From contig NZ_LGTQ01000011.1 in NCBI RefSeq assembly GCF_001306455.1, positions 1 through 64,000 on the forward strand: a stretch of 64,000 bases of DNA. Direction: 5' to 3'. This document shows positions 25,765 to 33,757 of this stretch, piece by piece. The notes under the pieces were generated by a model. That model was not told where the DNA came from. It was given only the letters and a program-made list of their open reading frames with translations, and made no database searches. This stretch comes from Jiulongibacter sediminis. Its GTDB lineage: Bacteria > Bacteroidota > Bacteroidia > Cytophagales > Spirosomataceae. The position numbers and the translations under genes are program-made. Every line of letters starts with the position of its first letter. Positions within the stretch are counted from its first letter, which is position 1.

Positions 25765-26799
25765 ATGAAATCGAATTTATACCTTTTTGCTTTTGTCTTA
25801 TTATGCCTTGGGGCAAAGGCTCAATTTAGTCTTGTCCAAAAAGATTCATCCGCTGTAGAAATTCTGCCAAACGGTATTCGGGGGGGCTACGTTCCAAATT
25901 CGGCAGATACCTTGAACGTAAGACTTGGAGCGAAAACCCTTTCTTCAAATATCAACGGAGTGAGAAACGTGGCCATTGGCACACGTGCGGGCCAAAACTT
26001 TACCGGAAGCGGAAACATTCTTCTGGGCTACGAGGCTGGTGGTACAGGAAGCGGCAGTAATCAACTGTATATTGAAAACTCTTCTTCAATTACTCCACTT
26101 ATCGGAGGCGATTTTGCTGCTGATAAAATCGGGGTAAACAGAACGCTGGCGAGCCTGGCTGCCAATTTTGAGAAATTACAGGTAGGTGGCGGAATCTTCA
26201 GCACAGGAAGTATCAGAGCTCAAAATGTCATACAGGGCCAGAATGCTTTGTTTATCAGTTTAGCCGGTACAGGCGAAAAACACGTGTGTGCAGATATTGA
26301 CGGATTTCTGGTTCCCTGTACATCCGGAAGTACAGGAAGCGGTACTACTGAACATCATAACGTTTCAGCCATGGGCTTTTTGCCTCAAGCCACAAACCTC
26401 GCTGATGCCGATAATTTTTTAAGAAATGTACCCAACTGCCTGGTCTCTTTCGCCAATGGCACCAAAGAAACCGAGGCTTATCTGATGGCTCCGGTTGAGC
26501 TTCCCCAAGGCTTTGAAGTCAAACTGATTACCATGAACTATGCCCGGGTAGAAGGTGGCTCATTGACTCTCAATTTCCTTAAAATTCCGAAACTTGATGC
26601 CGGCCCATCAGCTACTTTGGTGAGTCTGACTGCTAATACCACTACCGGTACCATCTCAGAGAAGTCTACCATTCTGGAAGCCACAGAAGTAATAGACAAT
26701 AAAAACTTTTACTACTACCTCACTGTAGAAGCCGGCAGCACCTGGCAGGGCTCAAACCTGGCTCTTCGTGGAGTCATTTTCAGTAATACTAAAGAATAA
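25765..26799 (+). CDS. Secreted tail-fibre-like protein
   Basis: 344 residues with a signal peptide (1-19, AKAQ). Residues 55-115 hold a Bacteroidota fibre repeat with NVAIGTRAGQNFTGSGNILL, GYEAGGTG and NQLYIEN; this pattern is frequent in S74-type fibre proteins. A short coiled segment with IGVNRTLASL follows, then a distinct C-terminal beta domain of about 150 residues (EHHNVSAMGFLPQATNL, ending ALRGVIFS) that I do not recognise. No S74 chaperone is present. It leads an operon with a LytTR regulator five bases downstream. Probably a surface-exposed trimer (inference). Confidence 0.65.
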   Translation: MKSNLYLFAFVLLCLGAKAQFSLVQKDSSAVEILPNGIRGGYVPNSADTLNVRLGAKTLSSNINGVRNVAIGTRAGQNFTGSGNILLGYEAGGTGSGSNQLYIENSSSITPLIGGDFAADKIGVNRTLASLAANFEKLQVGGGIFSTGSIRAQNVIQGQNALFISLAGTGEKHVCADIDGFLVPCTSGSTGSGTTEHHNVSAMGFLPQATNLADADNFLRNVPNCLVSFANGTKETEAYLMAPVELPQGFEVKLITMNYARVEGGSLTLNFLKIPKLDAGPSATLVSLTANTTTGTISEKSTILEATEVIDNKNFYYYLTVEAGSTWQGSNLALRGVIFSNTKE

Positions 26800-26803
26800 A
26801 GCC

Positions 26804-27160
26804 ATGAGAAACTCAAACACACTAAAGAATCCTGAATTCAGAAAGCGACCTTTTGAAATGATTCATGTGGGCAGCAGAACAGAACTGTTACCCTCTGAAA
26901 TCGTATTGATTTCGGCTGACATTAGTTACTCGTATATTCACTTGAATGACGGAAGAAAACTTCTGGTCAGTACCAATATTCAGAAACTTCAGGAACGCCT
27001 GCTGGGAATCAAAGAAATGGTACGGGTGCACCGCTCACACATGATCAATGTGAAGTATCTCAAAACCTTTGATGAGAAACGGGCGGCTTTGAAAAACAAC
27101 CTGAGCTGCCCCATTTCCCGCAGAAAGAAAATCAATTTAGAAAACGCCTTAAACAATTGA
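26804..27160 (+). CDS. Orphan LytTR-domain DNA-binding protein
   Basis: 118 residues. The core has IHVGSRTELLPSEIVLISAD, ISYSYIHL, RKLLVSTNIQKLQERL, MVRVHRSHMINVKYL and the basic end PISRRKKINLENAL. Compared with its paralogues the G-G-R is G-S-R and NYT is SYS, so it is the most diverged of the five. There is no receiver domain. The start at 26804, four bases after the previous stop, is chosen because an earlier start would lie within the fibre gene. Located inside a surface-protein operon, it probably regulates it or a sister operon. Confidence 0.85.
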   Translation: MRNSNTLKNPEFRKRPFEMIHVGSRTELLPSEIVLISADISYSYIHLNDGRKLLVSTNIQKLQERLLGIKEMVRVHRSHMINVKYLKTFDEKRAALKNNLSCPISRRKKINLENALNN

Positions 27161-27164
27161 ACCC

Positions 27165-28181
27165 ATGAAAAATATATTGACGATTCTCCTCCTTTTTAGC
27201 TTGAGCTCAGCCATGGCCACTATCAGACGGGTAAATAATAACACCGGGGTGGTACCGGTCTCAGGGCTGGTTTACACCACGCTTCAGGCAGCGGTGGCAG
27301 ATGCCGCTGATGACGACACACTTTATATTGAGCCCTCGGCTACCGATTATTCATTTGGTCCTTCCAGTACCTCTGTTAGTAAAAGATTGCATTATATCGG
27401 AAACGGCTACCGGGTCAATGAAAATCAATCGCTGACTAGCCCACTGCCTTTTGATGTTAAAAAATCGAGGATAGGTGCTACTTTTATTCTGGCTGCGGGT
27501 AGCGAAGGCAGTACGTTCAGAAGTCTCAGTTTTGGCCCTGTAGGCATTATCGCACAAGCTGGAAACCTCCTTTTTTCAAGATGTAGTTTTGAGGCCTCAG
27601 CCAATCTGAGCCTTTCTTCTCAAAACAATATTCTGGAGCAATGTTTTGCCTTTGTTCAGGCCTCCATTTCACAAGTTGGTGGAAACAACATTTTCAGAAA
27701 CTGTACATGGGCAGGCACTATACAATCCCAGAATAACGGGCTTTTTGATCAATGTTATATAGGTTCTCTTTCGGGGATTACCAATGGCGTTATCACTAAT
27801 TCAATCATTAAGACCATTTCCAATGTTGGAACAACCAACGGCTTCTCCTTCTGTATCAAACTGATTGATGGAAACGCTAATACCTTTCCAACCCCCGGCA
27901 TCAATAATAATATTGAAAATCAGGCTATTGCAGATGTTTTTGTTCAAAACCCGAACATTGCGAATTTTGACACTTTTGATAAAAGTTTCAGGTCTACTGC
28001 CACCTCACCTGCACTCGGTAGCGGGAGTTCCGGACAAGACATCGGGCCATTTGGGGGTTCTAATCCGTATCGACTCTCCGGCCAACCCAATGTGCCGATT
28101 ATCACTAATTTTTACCTGGAAACCACAGGCTCAACAGCGTCAGGAATTGCAGGGAGTATCACCATTCAGTCTAATAATTAA
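27165..28181 (+). CDS. Secreted right-handed beta-helix-like protein
   Basis: 338 residues with a signal peptide (1-18, AMAT). Short strand-turn repeats typical of parallel beta-helices run through the middle: YTTLQAAVADAADDDTLYIE, then FRSLSFGPVGI, FSRCSFEASANLSL, FRNCTWAGTIQSQNN and FDQCYIGSLSGITNG. The pattern N-x-F-x-x-C recurs every 20-25 residues. Such folds often bind or cleave polysaccharides, but no catalytic residues can be named. It starts four bases after the LytTR stop and is followed after five bases by the large protein at 28187, so they form one operon. Confidence 0.6.
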   Translation: MKNILTILLLFSLSSAMATIRRVNNNTGVVPVSGLVYTTLQAAVADAADDDTLYIEPSATDYSFGPSSTSVSKRLHYIGNGYRVNENQSLTSPLPFDVKKSRIGATFILAAGSEGSTFRSLSFGPVGIIAQAGNLLFSRCSFEASANLSLSSQNNILEQCFAFVQASISQVGGNNIFRNCTWAGTIQSQNNGLFDQCYIGSLSGITNGVITNSIIKTISNVGTTNGFSFCIKLIDGNANTFPTPGINNNIENQAIADVFVQNPNIANFDTFDKSFRSTATSPALGSGSSGQDIGPFGGSNPYRLSGQPNVPIITNFYLETTGSTASGIAGSITIQSNN

Positions 28182-28186
28182 AGGTC

Positions 28187-31100
28187 ATGAAAAAGCTACT
28201 TTTTACCTTCTTGCTGGCAGGATGGTCTGCGATAGCCATGGCCCAGACCATCCAGAAAGTGGAGTATTTTATTGACAGTGACCCGGGATTTGGGCAGGGT
28301 CAAAATGTACCCTTAACTCCTGGAAGCACGGTTTCTGCAAGTTTGTCTGTCCCTTTGGCTGCCAATCTGCCTTTGGGTTTTCATAAGTTTTTTATTCGTG
28401 CACAGGATTCCAATAGTCACTGGAGTCAGGTGTATTCACAAAACTTTTTCAAAACCGGCTCAGATGCAACCATCAATGACGACGTAGTGGCTCTGGAATG
28501 GTTTATTGATACCGATCCAGGATTTGGTGAGGCTAATGCTGTGTCTTTTTCGGCAGGATCGCAGGAGACCGTTGCTTTAACTATCCCTTTGCCTAATGCA
28601 ATGCCTTTAGGTTTTCACAAATTTCACATCCGGGCCAAAGATGCCTCAGGTAAATGGAGTGTGGTTTATAGCCAGAACTTCTTCAAAAGCAATGAGCTTC
28701 CCACCATTCAGAATATCACTTATGCCGAATATTTCGTGGGGGCTGATCCGGGTTTTGGGCAGGCCAATGAAATCTCATTTACTCCTGGAACTACGATTAA
28801 TTTGAGTAATCTAGTTTATAATCTTTCCGGTAACACGCCTTTGGGGCTTAATCAACTGACGGTTCGGGCCAAAGATGCCAGCGGAAAATGGAGCGTGGTC
28901 GGTTTTAAAACTTTCGTAAACTGTCCGGGAGTAAGCATTCAGGCTCCTCAGGGTTTGCTTTCCTGTGCTGATCCTTTACGACTAAACGCTGTTAAAACAA
29001 ATCCCGAAGAAGGTGGAACGCTTCGCTGGTTTCTGAATAATTCTCCTTTCAATAACTCTACAGATACTCTTATGGCACTGGAATCTGGCCAGTACAGAGT
29101 GGAATTATCTACACCGGGCTGCCCGGGAATTTCATCTCCTGTGGCTCAGGTAAATATTGTGGGCGGTACACAAATAAGACTCAAAACCTCAAAACCAGAA
29201 ATGCTATGCAATGAAAATCTGGTGGTTTCCATTGATTCTGCAAATTCCGTTTTACCCGTCGGTATTCCGGCTTTAATCTCCTGGTTCAGAGACGATAATA
29301 TTCTCACGGCGAACTCAGGGCAAACGTCCCAAAACACCACCTTGCCGGGTACTTTTCGCCTGCGAATGAACTTCTCCGTTTTCCCCGGCACCTGTCTGGC
29401 TTTTGACTCAGACTCGGTGACGGTAACCAACAGAAATCTGGAAATGAGCCTGAGCCCACAGACGGCTACAAACGCCCTTTCGCTATGTACGGGTAGTCTG
29501 GCCACATTACAAGCCGCTGACAATTTCCCGGAGGTTATTAGTTATCAATGGTTTAAGGATAATGTTTTGATTCCAAATGAAACATCGACCACGCTTAACC
29601 TTGACAATGCACCCGGCAATTATGTAGTTAAAGGAAGTTTCGGAGGGTGTACCGCTATACCATCTGCGGCATTAAACGTTACCTATGCAGGTTCGTCTAA
29701 TGAAACGCCAGTTATTAGTGCTCTTGAAGATTTGAATTCAGTTTACTGTGGAGGTGATACTATTCATTTAACCGCCACTGGCTGTAGTGGGCCCACGCTT
29801 TGGTCTTTTAATAAAACGGGAACTGAAATTGACTTCATAACCTCTGGCTACAGTTCCATTTTTGCCACCTGTCAGGGAAGCTGTTTGGGGAGTAAAAGCA
29901 ATACGTTAAGCGTGCAAAGCAATGGTTTCGATGGAAATGCTTCTTCCATAGATTATGCTGTTTTACCTTTTCAGAATGAGTACCATACCCTTCAGAAGAT
30001 TGATTTTATCAATACTTATGGTGGAACACGCCCTGTGGGTTTCAAATCTCTTTTCGGCGGTGGTAAATTAAGCTTTGGAACCTTAGGGTTTCCAAATTTT
30101 GAAATCGACGGAGGGACTTACGGGGAATCAGATTTTTATATCAGATTGAATACGGCCAATATCGGCGGTGTGGGAAATTATGTCAAACTAGGCGGCTCAG
30201 GCTTTGAAACCATGACCGGCTATTTGGAAACCTCGCCACACACTTACCTGCTTTATGGCGGTAGTAATTCGCCCATCTCAGGCACAGTAACACAGGCAAA
30301 TTTTGGTTTTGATGACTTTTATATAGTCAAATACGACTACCAAAATCAAACAAAAGTATTCGATAAAAGGTACGGAGGAAATCAATATGACAGAATAGAG
30401 AATGCTATTCAGCTCGATAATGGTCAACTCATTCTGGCGGGGACCTCTCAATCAGCCAATACCGGAAATAAAAGCACAGCTGGTTTCGGTGATGATGATT
30501 ACTGGGTAGTAAAAATAGATGCCAATGGAAATAAACTGGCAGACTTTTCCTATGGCGGTTCCGGCGATGACAGGCTGGCTTCCATCACCAAAATCAATGA
30601 AAACCTGTTCCTCCTTTTTGGTACGAGCTCCAGTGGGATCAGTGGAAATAAAACGATAGCCAATTTGAATGGAAGTGCCGATTACTGGGCCGTTTGGATT
30701 AATGCAAATGGAGTAATTCAGCAACAAAAGGTGTATGGTGGCGATGGTAATGAGCAAGCTGTCAAGGCCTTACTTCTGGAAAATAATGAGCTGCTTTTTG
30801 CCGGAAATTCAAACTCAGGTATTGGCTCAGATAAAAGTCAAAGTAACCGCGGTGAAAATGATTTTTGGGTACTCAAAACAGATAGTGAAGGGATAAAAAT
30901 CTGGGATAAGACTCTAGGCGGAATCAAAAATGAGGGAATGATAGCCGCGAATACCACCGTAGAAAATCACCTCGTTTTTTTCGGAAACACCAAAACGCTA
31001 TCCCCATCTTTTGAGCGTCAAAAACCGGGCTTTTCACACAGCGAACCTCTGGAGCAGTTTCATCAGGATACCTGGCTGGTAGAACTGGATCAGAACGGCA

Positions 31101-31759
31101 ATTTCGTGACGGAGTATATCATGGGAAGTTGTGGTTTTGATGAGGCTTTCCCGGTTCTGGAAACAGAGAATGGCGATGTATTGACAGCTAGTCATATCAC
31201 CCGAAAATCAGGCTGCTCTGTCAGTTATACAGATGTCTCCGGCATTGACCAGAAATACCCGGTATTTCTGAACCTTGTGAAAGCCAAATACCGTAGTCAA
31301 ACCATGCCTTTCTGCAAGAATACGGAGGTATTCGTCAGAGCAAAAACTCCGTCTATTATCAATTATCTCGTGTCATCCGTCAATCAGAAAAGTTCGTATT
31401 CCAATCAATTCGTATGGTCCAATGGGGAGACGAAGCAGTATTTCAAAACCACCATAGCCGATAGTCTTGTCCTCACTTTTAGATACCAATTACTGGGTCA
31501 AAATTGCTTTTCCAGATTTGGCCTTGCCGATTTGAAAAGGCATCCGGACACCCTCAGTCTAAGTGATTTTGAAGGAAGTATATTTAATGATCTACCTGTC
31601 AAACAGTTTGCCTACAAGTATTTAGAAAGTAGTAGAGCCGTAATTGATCAGGCGACTTATACCTCAGAAGGGGGAATTGAACTTACACCAGGCTTTGTCA
31701 TTCAGGCTAGTTCTGCTAAGATTTTCCTGGCTCAGCCTGCTGCATGTGTGAATGATTAA
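28187..31759 (+). CDS. Giant secreted protein: three DPGFG repeats, Ig-like domains, propeller-like repeats, C-terminal module
   Basis: 1190 residues. After the signal peptide (1-20, AMAQ) come three repeats of about 75 residues, each with DPGFG, PLGFHKFHIRAKD-type and GKWSVV blocks (about 23-90, 98-165, 175-240). Ig-like domains follow to about 570 (LSCADPLRLNAVKTNP and similar). From about 600 to 1010 there are propeller-like repeats such as FDKRYGGNQYDR, NGQLILAGTSQSANTGN and DDYWVVKIDANGN. The C-terminal part ends in IELTPGFVIQASSAKIFLA with a terminal Cys, the same module as in the M36 peptidase. Probably a surface or secreted binding protein. Last gene of the operon starting at 25765. 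Confidence 0.75.
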   Translation: MKKLLFTFLLAGWSAIAMAQTIQKVEYFIDSDPGFGQGQNVPLTPGSTVSASLSVPLAANLPLGFHKFFIRAQDSNSHWSQVYSQNFFKTGSDATINDDVVALEWFIDTDPGFGEANAVSFSAGSQETVALTIPLPNAMPLGFHKFHIRAKDASGKWSVVYSQNFFKSNELPTIQNITYAEYFVGADPGFGQANEISFTPGTTINLSNLVYNLSGNTPLGLNQLTVRAKDASGKWSVVGFKTFVNCPGVSIQAPQGLLSCADPLRLNAVKTNPEEGGTLRWFLNNSPFNNSTDTLMALESGQYRVELSTPGCPGISSPVAQVNIVGGTQIRLKTSKPEMLCNENLVVSIDSANSVLPVGIPALISWFRDDNILTANSGQTSQNTTLPGTFRLRMNFSVFPGTCLAFDSDSVTVTNRNLEMSLSPQTATNALSLCTGSLATLQAADNFPEVISYQWFKDNVLIPNETSTTLNLDNAPGNYVVKGSFGGCTAIPSAALNVTYAGSSNETPVISALEDLNSVYCGGDTIHLTATGCSGPTLWSFNKTGTEIDFITSGYSSIFATCQGSCLGSKSNTLSVQSNGFDGNASSIDYAVLPFQNEYHTLQKIDFINTYGGTRPVGFKSLFGGGKLSFGTLGFPNFEIDGGTYGESDFYIRLNTANIGGVGNYVKLGGSGFETMTGYLETSPHTYLLYGGSNSPISGTVTQANFGFDDFYIVKYDYQNQTKVFDKRYGGNQYDRIENAIQLDNGQLILAGTSQSANTGNKSTAGFGDDDYWVVKIDANGNKLADFSYGGSGDDRLASITKINENLFLLFGTSSSGISGNKTIANLNGSADYWAVWINANGVIQQQKVYGGDGNEQAVKALLLENNELLFAGNSNSGIGSDKSQSNRGENDFWVLKTDSEGIKIWDKTLGGIKNEGMIAANTTVENHLVFFGNTKTLSPSFERQKPGFSHSEPLEQFHQDTWLVELDQNGNFVTEYIMGSCGFDEAFPVLETENGDVLTASHITRKSGCSVSYTDVSGIDQKYPVFLNLVKAKYRSQTMPFCKNTEVFVRAKTPSIINYLVSSVNQKSSYSNQFVWSNGETKQYFKTTIADSLVLTFRYQLLGQNCFSRFGLADLKRHPDTLSLSDFEGSIFNDLPVKQFAYKYLESSRAVIDQATYTSEGGIELTPGFVIQASSAKIFLAQPAACVND

Positions 31760-31845
31760 AACTATAGCCGGGAAAGAATTCAATAACTTAATTGAAGGTG
31801 TAGCTTGTTACCCAGGCTACACCTTCCTTTTACAAGTTAAATAGT

Positions 31846-32238
31846 TTAGTCTTTCTTTTTAAATCTGAATACAATTAATGAAGCCAAATAAGCTTCAAAA
31901 AAACTCAATGGCACAGCTATCGGCAGAATTCCATAAGGTAGAACATTCATATTACCTATAACAAGCCACATCAGCACAAATCCTACCCACCAGGCGAGAA
32001 ACACGGTTTGCCACAAACTAAATTTCTTTGAAAAAATATATATGGCGATAGCAAAACACAGAGACCAGATACCCCAAACAGCTCCATTGACCGGCTCTGC
32101 CGGGAAAACAAGACCCATACTTTGATAATGCTCCGTCCAGTAGATTTTGAGGAGAAACTCATTTCTTAGAAATTCTGAAAGACTGATCCAGATGGTGGCC
32201 AGTAAAACCGGGAGAATGCTTTTTTGTAAAGAGCTCAT
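31846..32238 (-). CDS. Small membrane protein with four predicted helices
   Basis: 130 residues with four hydrophobic segments (about 8-25, 48-68, 78-96, 103-122), e.g. VWGIWSLCFAIAIYIF and VFLAWWVGFVLMWLVIGN, and a basic C-terminus (FRFKKKD). I do not recognise the family. It is convergent with the giant secreted protein and divergent from the LytTR gene at 32430. Integral inner-membrane location is clear; function is not. Confidence 0.6.
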   Translation of the reverse strand: MSSLQKSILPVLLATIWISLSEFLRNEFLLKIYWTEHYQSMGLVFPAEPVNGAVWGIWSLCFAIAIYIFSKKFSLWQTVFLAWWVGFVLMWLVIGNMNVLPYGILPIAVPLSFFEAYLASLIVFRFKKKD

Positions 32239-32429
32239 GTTTAGTGCATTTTTCTTCAGTGAACAAAATTTAAAGAATTTCTTGCAAACACAAGTATACG
32301 AACTCTATGAGCTAATAAATTCCGTAGAATTCATAGGATTGCTTAGGACCAGTTAAACGAAAAACACCACCTAAACCCAAACTGGCTTAGCTTTTGCATA
32401 CAGTTGATTATTCGACCAAAAGTTTAACC

Positions 32430-32747
32430 ATGAATTCAAAGAAAATCATCCATCTCGGTGGCAGATTACATCGTTCGTACGAAGAGATCAGTTTTCTCAA
32501 AGCTGATGTCAATTACACCCGTATACACTTCAAAAGTGGTGAAACCGAACTAGTCGCTACCAACCTTGGACAAATAGAGAAAAGACTTCCTGAGGGTCTG
32601 TTTTACCGGGTTAACAGGTCAACTATTATTAATCTGGATATGAAGGATCTCCAGATAGCGGCAGACAGCATTCGAAAAAATAAAAAACCCTTATTTAAAA
32701 TCTCAAAAAGACGAAAACAAGGGCTTTTGGAAGTACTTAACCTGTAA
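32430..32747 (+). CDS. Orphan LytTR-domain DNA-binding protein, single gene
   Basis: 105 residues from the ATG at 32430: IIHLGGRLHRSYEEISFLKA, DVNYTRIHF, LVATNLGQIEKRL, FYRVNRSTIINL and the basic end ISKRRKQGL. It is most like the LytTR protein at 14419. No receiver. Unlike the others it has no secreted-protein gene directly attached; the convergent Cys/Gly-rich peptide gene ends nine bases away. Upstream lies a 190-bp AT-rich region with no clear promoter match. Confidence 0.82.
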   Translation: MNSKKIIHLGGRLHRSYEEISFLKADVNYTRIHFKSGETELVATNLGQIEKRLPEGLFYRVNRSTIINLDMKDLQIAADSIRKNKKPLFKISKRRKQGLLEVLNL

Positions 32748-32756
32748 AAGAGACGT

Positions 32757-32966
32757 TTAACAGCCTCCTCCACCTTTATACGAGCAGCAGTCTTTGTGTT
32801 TTATGGTGTCTCCGTAATCCCCTCCTGACCCACATCGGCTGCAAGACAGATTCAAGGTTCCCACATCCTGAAGCAGGATAATTTTACCCTTCAGTTTTTC
32901 AGCATCAAGCATGTTGAGGCCAACTTCGTTCAAGTCGTTTTCTGGTATTAGTTTTTCACTCTTCAT
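32757..32966 (-). CDS. Small Cys/Gly-rich peptide, leader-core organisation
   Basis: 69 residues. The first 42 are charged and leader-like (LIPENDLNEVGLNMLDAEK), then the last 28 contain six Cys and nine Gly in the pattern CSRCGSGG..CC....GGGGC. This division recalls precursors of modified peptides (RiPPs), in which a helical leader precedes a Cys-rich core. There is no modifying enzyme, transporter or signal peptide beside it, so it could also be a small metal-binding protein. The upstream 25-bp element is shared with the LytTR gene at 35731, which strengthens the case that it is a real, regulated gene. Confidence 0.6.
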   Translation of the reverse strand: MKSEKLIPENDLNEVGLNMLDAEKLKGKIILLQDVGTLNLSCSRCGSGGDYGDTIKHKDCCSYKGGGGC

Positions 32967-33008
32967 AAGTACTGTTTTTTCTATAAAGCTATAACCATAT
33001 CAAAGGCC

Positions 33009-33033
33009 GATAAATACTGGTTTCCATTGAAAA
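33009..33033 (-). promoter_or_regulatory. 25-bp element shared by two promoters, copy upstream of the Cys-rich peptide gene
   Basis: Read on the minus strand, the core is TTTTCAATGGAAACCAGTA and the full 25 bases differ at only two positions from 35658-35682. It ends 42 bases before the peptide start codon, in the same orientation and at a similar distance (42 versus 48 bases) as the copy before the LytTR gene. A binding site for a common regulator is the simplest reading; the divergent response regulator at 33122 is a candidate. Confidence 0.6.
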
Positions 33034-33121
33034 AGTGTAAGGTTTATAGGTACTCATAACTTATGAAGGCTTTCATACTCAGATGTTTCATTGTATTTTG
33101 GCCAAAGAAATTTAAGAAGCT

Positions 33122-33757
33122 GTGAAAATCGCCCTCATTGACGACCATGAAATCATTCTGGAGAGCCTATCGCTTCTTCTGAATGCCATGGAAGAGGTTT
33201 CGGAAGTCAAAACGTTTGATAATCCGGAAGTAGCCCTGAGACACTGCCTGGCTTATGATTTTGATTTGATCATCACCGATAATAAAATGCCTGAAATGGC
33301 GGGTTGTGCTCTTACGCTTAAGCTTCGCAAAGAGAAACCTGAGTCCAAAATTCTCATGCTCACCATTGATGAGGATTTTGATACTATTAGAGAAGCTTTT
33401 CATGCCGGCATCTTGGGCTACATCATGAAAAAAGCCAATAAGAAAGAGCTTAAAGAGGCCGTACTTTCTGTGGCCGGTGGTAAACGTTTTGTAAGTGATG
33501 CCGTTCTTTCTGAACTGCTAAAGCCGCAGCAAAATAATGTTGTGAATGATACTGATCATATAGAATCCTTATCGGCCAGAGAGATTGAAATTGTAACACT
33601 TATAGGTCAGGAGTTTTCTACCAAAGAAATTGCGGAAAAGCTATTTGTGAGTGTAGCGACTGTTGAGAAACATCGCCATAATATTCTGAAGAAACTTGGG
33701 GTTAAAAACTCTATTGGTATCGTAAAGTTTGCGATGCACAATGGTTTGTTAGACTAA
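33122..33757 (+). CDS. LuxR/NarL-type response regulator
   Basis: 211 residues, starting at a GTG (MKIALIDDHEIILESL); no ATG gives an intact receiver. Receiver: acidic pair DD at 7-8 and phosphorylation site Asp53 (IITDNKMPEM). HTH at about 145-207: LSAREIEIVTLIGQE and SVATVEKHRHNILKKL. It resembles the regulator at 4510. The last nine bases overlap the end of the convergent TPR kinase gene, an unusual layout for a presumed cognate pair. It is divergent from the Cys-rich peptide gene. Confidence 0.88.
   Translation: MKIALIDDHEIILESLSLLLNAMEEVSEVKTFDNPEVALRHCLAYDFDLIITDNKMPEMAGCALTLKLRKEKPESKILMLTIDEDFDTIREAFHAGILGYIMKKANKKELKEAVLSVAGGKRFVSDAVLSELLKPQQNNVVNDTDHIESLSAREIEIVTLIGQEFSTKEIAEKLFVSVATVEKHRHNILKKLGVKNSIGIVKFAMHNGLLD

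Noticed and set aside
32757-32966. Type-II GG-leader bacteriocin precursor
   Set aside because: There is no double-glycine before the core and no ABC peptidase-transporter nearby; kept only as a possible modified or metal-binding peptide.
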